Shown in pieces: positions 46,554 to 53,998 of a DNA stretch of 64,000 nucleotides; the first letter of the stretch is position 1; each line of letters begins with the position of its first letter. The DNA is taken from the NCBI GenBank assembly GCA_947503305.1, contig CANNDF010000004.1, positions 1-64,000 on the forward strand, in the 5' to 3' direction. Under the pieces are notes generated by a model, which saw only the letters and a list, made by a program, of their open reading frames with translations, was not told the origin of the DNA and made no database searches. Both the position numbers and the translations under genes were made by a program. Source of the DNA: an uncultured Dokdonia sp. GTDB lineage: Bacteria; Bacteroidota; Bacteroidia; Flavobacteriales; Flavobacteriaceae.

Positions 46554-47402
46554 TTGAAAGATTCATATTTTGAAGAGATATTTTACTATCGAGAAAAAAA
46601 TTTAAAAAAGAGGCAACAAAGTTTCGACAGAGAGTTTGCCATATGTAAAGATATTCTAAGTCGCCATGGTCAACTTCATCCATATGTCAAGTCTGGGGAT
46701 GTATATGAGGATCTTATGAAGCAATCTTTTTTTGCAAACCCCACACATGGTCCTAATTGTGTATTGGAAAAACCCTTTTTATATTCTCGTTCATCTTTTA
46801 GTAAATTGTTTAAATCAGAGCATAGAGCCAAGGGGTATTATACTGATGTTGTAGAAGATGCTTTTGGTTTTTCTAGATCAATACGCCAAGAAAAGTTATA
46901 TAATTCTATTTTACAGCTTTACAAGGCCCAAAATGAGGAATGGGTATCATTAGATTATTTTTTTAATGAAGACTTGCCATTAGATAGGAATTTTAACTGG
47001 TGGACGTGTGAAGAAATGGAAGTTCTAGATGGTAAAGAAGTTGTAGATGTTTTATATAGATGTGGTGTTCCTTCCGATTGGTTTTCTAAATATAATATTA
47101 TTCTTAAATATTCTGTAAGCGATACCAATTTAGATTCAATTCGAATTCCAACAGAAATAGATGCGCTTTTTTCTTGTATTTTTAGACAACGTAATTTTAA
47201 TGAATTTCCGTCTACAGGAAAAACAATTCCTCTTAATGAAGATACCTTAAATTTGAATACATATTTTCGTGAATATATTATTACTAACCCTAAGGCTCAA
47301 AATATAAAAATGAAGCCAGTTATCATTGATCATGATTCATATAAATCTATCAAGATTCAAGATGTCCATGAAAAATTACTAAACCTATATAAAGAACTAT
47401 GA
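46554..47402 (+). CDS. Unrecognised protein, first gene of a three-gene operon
   Basis: I recognise no family in this 282-residue, mixed alpha/beta, soluble protein. It has no signal peptide or membrane helix. Aromatic-rich segments stand out (LDYFFNEDL, FNWWTCEE, GYYTDVVEDAFGF). The start is TTG at 46554: it is the first plausible start after an in-frame stop at 46485, the next in-frame ATG is only at codon 55, and a purine run (AGGGGGAAG) sits right before it, which is unusual here. The stop overlaps the next start (ATGA, 47399-47402). With its two partners it forms an isolated, AT-rich cassette. Confidence 0.75.
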   Translation: MKDSYFEEIFYYREKNLKKRQQSFDREFAICKDILSRHGQLHPYVKSGDVYEDLMKQSFFANPTHGPNCVLEKPFLYSRSSFSKLFKSEHRAKGYYTDVVEDAFGFSRSIRQEKLYNSILQLYKAQNEEWVSLDYFFNEDLPLDRNFNWWTCEEMEVLDGKEVVDVLYRCGVPSDWFSKYNIILKYSVSDTNLDSIRIPTEIDALFSCIFRQRNFNEFPSTGKTIPLNEDTLNLNTYFREYIITNPKAQNIKMKPVIIDHDSYKSIKIQDVHEKLLNLYKEL

Positions 47403-48532
47403 ATGCAATAAGTTCTGTAGAGTTCTGGAAAAACGAACTTTTTAAAATTTTTTCAGGCGAAGTTTTTTTAAATATCAAACAACTAGGCTCTGTTGTAGAT
47501 TATATAGATAAGGTGATTGTTGATTGCGAAAAGCCTGTATATAAATGCCAAGAATCATTATGTGCTGCTTTGCGGGATAATTTTATTGAAAATGCTGAAA
47601 TCATTACTTTAAAAAGAAGGAATTTTTTATATACCATAGAACTTATTGAAGAATACAGGCCAGCTGGGGGATATGAATTTTTGATTAAGCATATTAACAT
47701 CGCAATAGGTTATGACAATGCATTTCAACATTTATTGGCTTTAGGGAGTTATTTAGAAGACGTTTCTGATCTCTCTCTATATAGTGAAGATTTAATTTAT
47801 GTGTACAAAAATGAATTGCATGATTTTTTGGAATTAGATTCTCCACATATAAAAACGCATACTATTTTTAAGTTACTTCATTTAAATTTTATTCCAAATG
47901 CTTCAGAAATGAAGCAATTAATCACTAATATTCCTGATCATATATTTTTGAATGTGATTACAAAGGTTGTAAAAACAATCTCTAAAGAAGTTTCACAAAA
48001 TACAGAAGCTGAGTTTATTTTTCTAAAAAAAATTAACTCAATTTTGGATGAAAATACTATTTCAGATTTAGGTATTAATAACCTACTCAAATCTTATGAG
48101 GAAAATGTAAAGTATCAGTATAGGGATCCCTCTAATAATAATTTAGAACAGGCGCTTGGTTATATGATTCTTTTAAAAAAGGATAGACTAACAAAAAAGC
48201 ATATTGCAGATATATTCAGGAAACCGGGTGTTTTGGATAGCTTTTTACGGTTAGCGTCATTAGAACCTATTCATACTATTGATAGTTTTATTTTTATTTG
48301 TATAAATGCTTCAGAGAATAATTCAATTCGCTTTAATTGGAAAGAATTTGGGTTTGATATAAAAGATATCAATGGTAATATTTTGATTAGTAATGTGATG
48401 GGAGTTAAAGAATATAGTAATAGCGATATAGCACAAATTATTCATGAGAACTCAAAGAATAGTAAGAAGGCGGTAGAAGCTATTATGAATACTAGTGAGG
48501 AAACACATGATTTAAATTATGTATTAATGTAA
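47399..48532 (+). CDS. Unrecognised alpha-helical protein, second gene of operon
   Basis: A 377-residue protein predicted by eye to be nearly all helical, with repeated Leu/Ile-rich segments such as AFQHLLALGSYLEDVSDLSLY and IFKLLHLNFIPNASEMKQLI, like HEAT-type solenoids. There is no signal peptide, membrane helix or enzyme motif. It overlaps the upstream gene by 4 bp and is followed after 2 bp by the third gene, so all three should be made together, perhaps as a complex. A scaffold or sensor role is only a guess. Confidence 0.75.
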   Translation: MNAISSVEFWKNELFKIFSGEVFLNIKQLGSVVDYIDKVIVDCEKPVYKCQESLCAALRDNFIENAEIITLKRRNFLYTIELIEEYRPAGGYEFLIKHINIAIGYDNAFQHLLALGSYLEDVSDLSLYSEDLIYVYKNELHDFLELDSPHIKTHTIFKLLHLNFIPNASEMKQLITNIPDHIFLNVITKVVKTISKEVSQNTEAEFIFLKKINSILDENTISDLGINNLLKSYEENVKYQYRDPSNNNLEQALGYMILLKKDRLTKKHIADIFRKPGVLDSFLRLASLEPIHTIDSFIFICINASENNSIRFNWKEFGFDIKDINGNILISNVMGVKEYSNSDIAQIIHENSKNSKKAVEAIMNTSEETHDLNYVLM

Positions 48533-48534
48533 AT

Positions 48535-50757
48535 ATGAGTTCAAAAGAAGAAATACAAGCCATAAATGAGAGTATTCAGTATTTTAATGAAGGAAAAAAA
48601 TTCCGGACTCAAAAGTATGAATATGAAATTTATGTAGACTCTAGTATTCTGAGAAAAATGATTTCTGGACTTCCTACATATATGGATGGTGAAGACAAGG
48701 CTTCTTTTGAAGATAACTCTACATTATTATATGCATTTATTTATAGAGGGTGGCTAGATAATGTTCAACTCCTTTCGCCACATCAGGAAGAAATTAAGGA
48801 CCAAATTTTAACAGATTCTATGTCTTTTCCAGAAAGACCAGGTTTGGCATTTAAAGCTAGTGTTCGTAAATTTTTAAGTGACGTTGGAGTAGATACATTG
48901 GAACAACGTTTAGAAGAGACTCGAGGAAAAGGTTTTGGATATGAGTTTTTTGATAATTTAAGAACAAGTTGTCAAACACTTATGAAAGCACACTTTCTAA
49001 CTGTAGATCCTACCTGGCAAATGCGTATCAGGTATCTTATGCAATCAGGAATTATAGAATTAAGTGATAATCTCTCAGATTTTTCAAGTGTCGTAAATTC
49101 AGATATGTTTTTAGACCTTAAAAGTGCTTTTGACAGAATACGTCCTAAGAAAACATATAATAACATCACAGATTCATTAGCATTATGTGAATTTCATTCT
49201 AAGTTGGGAAAAGTTTCAAAAACAAAGAAAGTTCCTATTTTTTATTCGGAAGAGCGTACGATTGTAAATGCAATTACTCAGGCGGGGCTCAAATCAAAAT
49301 TTGAAGTTAAAGTTGGTAAAACTTCTATATTTCCATTTAGGGAATGGCGTTTTTTTATTATGACTGCGATTTTTAATTCAAGTAAATATGACGATAAAAT
49401 TCTAGCTAATATAGAGCTTCAAAAGGTTATAAATCTTTTTAAAAAACCTCAAAAAAGAGACGGAAGTCTATTATCAAGAGATTCAAAACTTTTGGAAGAT
49501 TCAAAGTTTATTCATCGTATGAATACTCATTTTGAAAATAAAATTGTTGAAGATTTTTGGATTAAAAAAGGCGCTCATAAAGATATAAATGAATATGTTC
49601 AACGTGTAGGTAACTTAAATAAACTGTTAGATGTAGATTCCTATAAAACAGAATTTGATCGGTATAAATTATTAGGGATAGATGAGATTAATAAAGAAAT
49701 ATCTACGCTTTCTTTATTTCAAAACATTTACACTAAGTTATCACGTATTCGTACGATAGATAAAAGTATTTTAAGTCAGATAGATATATTAAGAGATTCC
49801 TATGATGTTGAAAGACAGTTTGGATTGACTCGATTTTATATGAAAAAAGAACATGTCACTCAAACCAATATGACATTATTAAACTTATTTTCAAATCTAG
49901 ATGACAAGAAAGAATTTGATCGAATTATACGTAATATCACATCCCATTTATGTGAATCAAATTATGAAGACTCTCCTTTTAATGCTTCTGTGGCGATACT
50001 CTGGATATTAGGGTATTATAAATTATTAAAGCTTGTTTTAAACAAAGTGATTAATACGACTCAAAAGGTAGATTCTTCCTTAAAATTAATATACTTAGCA
50101 ACTATCACTAAACTTTCATCAAAAAAATCAGATTTTCAAACAATTTTAGCAGACTTAAATTTTTCTAATGAAAAAGAAATTTATGTAGGTTTAAGTTATT
50201 GCCACTTTATTTTTTGGCAAAATAGCTTTGCTCCTCATACTTTTTATCAATCATTTAATCTATCTAAGTTAAAAGCCAAAAGATCTAAAACTAGAGAATA
50301 CCTCTTAGCAGCTCTTAAATACGCACGATTAGCGATTGATGAATATGAAAAAATACAAGAAGAAGTAGGATTGGAAAATCAGGAATTTATTAATTATTTA
50401 TATGCTCAAAACTTAATTGTATATTTTGTGAGTATAGGTGCTGATAATGAAGATTTTGTAAAAGTTTCGGAAAATGTAGACACATTAGAATCAGAGTGGC
50501 GTCTGTATAGAGATCAACGCTATTGGCAATCGCGTTTTGATGATACATTAGCAGTATATTACGTACGAAAAGCCTTTACAGCAATGACAAAAAAATCATA
50601 TGATACTTATATTAAAAAAGCAAAGTCTCATTCATTAACTGCTTCTAAGCAAACTGTTGAAAAGAAAGAAGATTATAATGTCTTTAATAAGAAAATTAGT
50701 CAGTTAATAGATAAGTATAAGTATAACGGATTTGAATATCATACGTTTATAGAATAG
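48535..50757 (+). CDS. Large protein with possible PIN-like nuclease head and helical repeats
   Basis: The 740-residue protein is cytoplasmic. Its first 250 residues hold a spaced acidic pattern like a PIN-type nuclease: EIYVDSSIL (Asp35) on a first strand, TYNNITDSLALCEFH (Asp213) after a helical insert, and VPIFYSEERTI (Glu239/Glu240) on a late strand. The rest (about 270-700) is helical and repeat-like. The PIN reading is tentative: the insert between the first two acids is long and the last site has Ser-Glu instead of Ser/Thr-Asp. It is the last gene of the operon and ends 15 bp from a convergent gene. Confidence 0.75.
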   Translation: MSSKEEIQAINESIQYFNEGKKFRTQKYEYEIYVDSSILRKMISGLPTYMDGEDKASFEDNSTLLYAFIYRGWLDNVQLLSPHQEEIKDQILTDSMSFPERPGLAFKASVRKFLSDVGVDTLEQRLEETRGKGFGYEFFDNLRTSCQTLMKAHFLTVDPTWQMRIRYLMQSGIIELSDNLSDFSSVVNSDMFLDLKSAFDRIRPKKTYNNITDSLALCEFHSKLGKVSKTKKVPIFYSEERTIVNAITQAGLKSKFEVKVGKTSIFPFREWRFFIMTAIFNSSKYDDKILANIELQKVINLFKKPQKRDGSLLSRDSKLLEDSKFIHRMNTHFENKIVEDFWIKKGAHKDINEYVQRVGNLNKLLDVDSYKTEFDRYKLLGIDEINKEISTLSLFQNIYTKLSRIRTIDKSILSQIDILRDSYDVERQFGLTRFYMKKEHVTQTNMTLLNLFSNLDDKKEFDRIIRNITSHLCESNYEDSPFNASVAILWILGYYKLLKLVLNKVINTTQKVDSSLKLIYLATITKLSSKKSDFQTILADLNFSNEKEIYVGLSYCHFIFWQNSFAPHTFYQSFNLSKLKAKRSKTREYLLAALKYARLAIDEYEKIQEEVGLENQEFINYLYAQNLIVYFVSIGADNEDFVKVSENVDTLESEWRLYRDQRYWQSRFDDTLAVYYVRKAFTAMTKKSYDTYIKKAKSHSLTASKQTVEKKEDYNVFNKKISQLIDKYKYNGFEYHTFIE

Positions 50758-50772
50758 GTGTTTTTAAGTTAG

Positions 50773-52170
50773 TTAATTACTATCAGTAGTATATTGATAA
50801 GCGATTTTACCATTTTTGATCACGACTTCTATACCACGTGTATTCTTGATATCTTCCAAAGGGTTTTTTGACAAAATAACAAGGTCTGCTTTACTTCCTA
50901 TTTTAATTCCATAATCTTCTTTGTGTAAGAAACGGGCTCCATTATAACTAGAGGTCTGTAAAGCTTGTGTTGGCGATAGCCCTGCTTGTACCATTTGTGC
51001 TAGTTCATCGTGTAAAGATGGTCCAGGGTAGATATATGAATTATAGGCACCGCAATCTGATCCTGCAAGGAGTTGTACACCTTCATCATGTATGGACTTC
51101 GTAAGCTTTATAAAAAATTCCTGAAGTTCTTTTCTGTCCTTTTTTGATTTAGCCGAAGCGTTTATGGCTCTTTTATTACGTCCTTCATAAGTGCTAATAA
51201 AGGCATCTTCCAGATGTTTGAGGTATGTGTCTTGTGAATGATCTATTTCATCCAGATAGCTTAATATATTTCCGATGTGAAGGGTAGGGGTCACAAACGT
51301 ATTATTTTCCTTGAGGTGTGCAAAAGTTTGTTGCGCAGTGATCTTATCATATGTTTCGATAAGTTGTTCCATACTCTCCCAAAAGCTAAGAGTACCGTTT
51401 GTAATTTGTTGAGTAATTTCTTTTTCTTGTGAAGAACAGCCTTTTAAAACATAGTATAAATGCTCAATATTATCCAGACCGGCTTCTATAGCTTCTTTTA
51501 ATTCGACAGTAAAAGGCATATGGCCAGATGTGATCATCTCTCGCGTTTCTGCTGTTTTGATAATATTTAGGTATTGCTTTCGCGAAAGCGTACTATCATA
51601 CAATTTTACATAATCCGTTTGTAGAGCTTGTAATGAGTTAAGTGCAGTTGTAATATCGTTTTTAGAATTGACAGATATAGACCCTTCCCAGCGTGCGTTA
51701 GGGCCATCCAGTTTAGGACCAGATGTGTAAATAGTTGGTCCTATACGATGGTTATTTTGTATTTCCTGATTCCATTGCTGTATTTGCGAGGTCAAATCAC
51801 CACCAGCATCACGCACAGTAGTGATTCCATGATTAATGTATTGTTCTAAGAATTTTTCATTTTGAGCAATTAGTTGTTCACCACCCCGAAAGTGTACATG
51901 GTTATCCCAAAAGCCAGGAAGAAGGTATTTACCGCTCGCATCAATTTCTTTAGTACCATACAAATTTTTGGAAGTATCTAAGGGGTCTATTTCAGCAATG
52001 GTACCCCCTTGTATATATATTGAGTAAGGTTCTCCCCATAATCTTCCTTTCTCATCTATGACATGTACATTTTTGATTACCAGATCATATGTATTGTTAT
52101 TATTTTGAGAATTACATCCCAATAGTAGAGACATACACAGAATAAATAATACACTAGTAATAGATCTCAT
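50773..52170 (-). CDS. Amidohydrolase family lipoprotein
   Basis: The 465-residue protein has a lipoprotein signal (SLLLGCNSQ, Cys19) and an amidohydrolase barrel with the metal motif HVH at His91-His93 (FWDNHVHFRGG), a late LLAGSDCGAYN and the DLVILSKNPLEDI end. It is related to imidazolonepropionase-like dipeptidases or deaminases of unknown substrate. A palindrome copy near codons 194-198 is read in a second frame as LSRK. A YdeI-like gene lies 6 bp upstream, so the two are probably one transcript. Confidence 0.88.
   Translation of the reverse strand: MRSITSVLFILCMSLLLGCNSQNNNNTYDLVIKNVHVIDEKGRLWGEPYSIYIQGGTIAEIDPLDTSKNLYGTKEIDASGKYLLPGFWDNHVHFRGGEQLIAQNEKFLEQYINHGITTVRDAGGDLTSQIQQWNQEIQNNHRIGPTIYTSGPKLDGPNARWEGSISVNSKNDITTALNSLQALQTDYVKLYDSTLSRKQYLNIIKTAETREMITSGHMPFTVELKEAIEAGLDNIEHLYYVLKGCSSQEKEITQQITNGTLSFWESMEQLIETYDKITAQQTFAHLKENNTFVTPTLHIGNILSYLDEIDHSQDTYLKHLEDAFISTYEGRNKRAINASAKSKKDRKELQEFFIKLTKSIHDEGVQLLAGSDCGAYNSYIYPGPSLHDELAQMVQAGLSPTQALQTSSYNGARFLHKEDYGIKIGSKADLVILSKNPLEDIKNTRGIEVVIKNGKIAYQYTTDSN
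51576..51589. repeat. 14-bp palindrome copy 10 (in amidohydrolase gene, LSRK frame)
   Basis: Exact copy read in a different frame from most, giving STLSRKQY. Confidence 0.95.
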
Positions 52171-52176
52171 ATCTGA

Positions 52177-52779
52177 CTAGGCTTTAGAATCTTTTCTTCC
52201 CCAAACACCATCTCGCGTTTTTTGGTTGGCATCACATAGGATTATGATTTCTGCAATACGTTTGTTTCTGGTTTCTTGCCGTTTTGCACTATGTAGCCAT
52301 GATAAGTAGTTCTTGCGATAACCTGGGCTGAAATTTTGATAATTGGTATAGGCTTTAGGATGTGTATCAAAAGCTTTTTGAAGATCTTCTGGAATAACTC
52401 CATTTTCTACATCATCCATGGCTGTCCAAGTGCCTGTTTTTTTTGCTAAATCAATCATAGCCCAACCACTTTCATGAATAAGCCCTTGTTTTTCTAGCTC
52501 GACGATATATGATTTATTGAGTTTACTCCAAGTACTTTTAGGATTTCGAGGGCAGAAATACTGTCTTCGTTTGCCATTACCTAAACTTTTTACAGTACTG
52601 TCAATCCATCCATAGCATAAGGCTACTTTTACAGCTTCTTCCCATCGCATAGAGGGTGTATTTACTTCTAGTTTGTAGAAGATAAGATCTACCCCTTTAG
52701 GGTATTTGTCATAATTATGATGTAGCCATTCTTGCCATTCTACATCTCTCGGAAAATATAACTCTGGACGCGTACTCAT
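52177..52779 (-). CDS. YdeI/OmpD-associated (OmdA) family protein
   Basis: A 200-residue soluble protein of the OmdA/YdeI group: MRWEEAVKVALCYGWIDSTVKSLGNGKRRQYFCPRNPKSTWSKLN-type N-terminal region (residues about 38-82) and the C-terminal FSPGYRKNYLSWLHSAKRQETRNKRI helix pair. Family members are annotated as bacteriocin-protection or OmpD-associated, but the activity is unknown. It lies 6 bp upstream of the amidohydrolase gene. A second protein of this superfamily is encoded at 53499-53987. Confidence 0.85.
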   Translation of the reverse strand: MSTRPELYFPRDVEWQEWLHHNYDKYPKGVDLIFYKLEVNTPSMRWEEAVKVALCYGWIDSTVKSLGNGKRRQYFCPRNPKSTWSKLNKSYIVELEKQGLIHESGWAMIDLAKKTGTWTAMDDVENGVIPEDLQKAFDTHPKAYTNYQNFSPGYRKNYLSWLHSAKRQETRNKRIAEIIILCDANQKTRDGVWGRKDSKA

Positions 52780-52797
52780 AAAGTCTTATATATACGA

Positions 52798-52829
52798 AGA
52801 CCGTCTAAACGTATTGTATCAGACGGTCT
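52798..52829. repeat. 9-bp inverted repeat, possible weak terminator
   Basis: AGACCGTCT (52798-52806) and AGACGGTCT (52821-52829) are exact complements around a 14-nt loop. They sit between the sodC-like gene and the YdeI-like gene. There is no good T run, so termination is uncertain. Confidence 0.45.
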
Positions 52830-52850
52830 GTAAAATTAGAATGCATTGTA

Positions 52851-53426
52851 TTATTTGATAATCCCACCACAGCTTACACGTGCTCCTGCAGCACCACTAG
52901 GTTGTGATGTAAGATCGTCTGTTCCTTGATGTACTATAATCGCCTTTCCAGTGATATCTTTTTTATCATCGTCACAACCTATACACCATTCATCTGTACT
53001 AAAAGTTATTGTACCATTCCCATTTTCGTCAGCTTCAAAATTTCCTATATCCCCTTTGTGATATCCTTCTGTAGCTCCCCATGCACCATGCGGTTGTGCT
53101 GTAGGATTCCAATGCCCTCCTGTTGATTTTCCGTCTGCAGATGAGCAATCTGCTTTTTCATGTATATGAATTGCATGCGTACCTTCTGTAAGCCCTCCTA
53201 AGACAGCAGTCATAGTAACCTTGCCATTTTCTTCTTTAAAGACAACACTTCCAGAGGCAGTACTCTCACTCTTAGGTTCAAGCTTCATTTTAAGTTTCTC
53301 AACCTTTACTTCTTCTACCACTTCAATTACTTTTTCTACAGTCTCCTCTGTGGCTTTCTTTTCTTTTTTACAACTAGCAAGCATGGAAAGAGCTATGCAT
53401 GCTATAGCAATATATTTTGTTTTCAT
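52851..53426 (-). CDS. sodC: Cu/Zn superoxide dismutase, lipoprotein
   Basis: The enzyme disproportionates superoxide in the periplasm or at the outer membrane. The 191-residue protein has a lipoprotein signal (SMLASCKKE, Cys19), a charged linker rich in Glu, Val and Lys, and then the SOD barrel. The copper and zinc ligands lie in HAIHIHEKADC, GGHWNP, HKGDIGN and IIVHQGTDD, and a disulfide is possible between the ADC Cys and RVSCGG. An extra CIGC pair (DEWCIGCDDD) is a small insertion. Single gene. Confidence 0.93.
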   Translation of the reverse strand: MKTKYIAIACIALSMLASCKKEKKATEETVEKVIEVVEEVKVEKLKMKLEPKSESTASGSVVFKEENGKVTMTAVLGGLTEGTHAIHIHEKADCSSADGKSTGGHWNPTAQPHGAWGATEGYHKGDIGNFEADENGNGTITFSTDEWCIGCDDDKKDITGKAIIVHQGTDDLTSQPSGAAGARVSCGGIIK

Positions 53427-53498
53427 AGGGTTTCTTTAGTGTTCGTTTTTATGGTTTAAAATCTACTCTAAGATACAGGTTTTTAAAGTATCGCCCAA

Positions 53499-53987
53499 CT
53501 ATCGTTTTTTTACAAGTTCTCTATGATCTTTTATGCCAAGTTTAAGGTTTTCAAAAATCAATAGTGATTTATCTACTTGTGTTTGTGGTGTTTTAAACCG
53601 ACTTATATAATAGATAAGGCTCCGTTTTTTTCCATCAGTAAGATTTTCAAATAAAGCAAACCCTTGAGGATCACTATCCATTACGGCTTGAAGAGCCTCG
53701 GGAACTTCTACGCCATATGTTGTTGTATTTTCAAAAAGTTGGAGTTCAAAAAAATCTGTCGGAAATACCCCTAACTCTTTTTGATAACGCTTCCCAAAAC
53801 TTATCATATATATTCCTTGATATAAATGTAAAGCGCCATGAAAATCGATGATTTTGTCATTAAAATACGCTTTTATTTGAATCCGTTTGTGATTTGCTTT
53901 TACAAAGGGGGTTGCATGTTCTTCTGGTATATGGATACCATGAGTTCCTGTAATAGTTACTGTAAATCGAGGTGTGCTAAGTAGCAT
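53499..53987 (-). CDS. DUF1905/OmdA-type YdeI-like protein
   Basis: The 162-residue soluble protein has an N-terminal DUF1905-like beta barrel (residues about 1-90, with KAYFNDKIIDFHGALHLYQGIYMISFGKRYQKELG in the middle) and a C-terminal OmdA helix region (VPEALQAVMDSDPQGFALFENLTDGKKRSLIYYISRFKTPQTQ, about 94-137). It is distantly related to the protein at 52177-52779 through the OmdA part. It lies 11 bp upstream of nothing in its own direction but 11 bp downstream of the M14 gene's end, so it begins right where its neighbour's 5' flank ends. Function unknown. Confidence 0.75.
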   Translation of the reverse strand: MLLSTPRFTVTITGTHGIHIPEEHATPFVKANHKRIQIKAYFNDKIIDFHGALHLYQGIYMISFGKRYQKELGVFPTDFFELQLFENTTTYGVEVPEALQAVMDSDPQGFALFENLTDGKKRSLIYYISRFKTPQTQVDKSLLIFENLKLGIKDHRELVKKR

Positions 53988-53998
53988 TATTTTACAAA

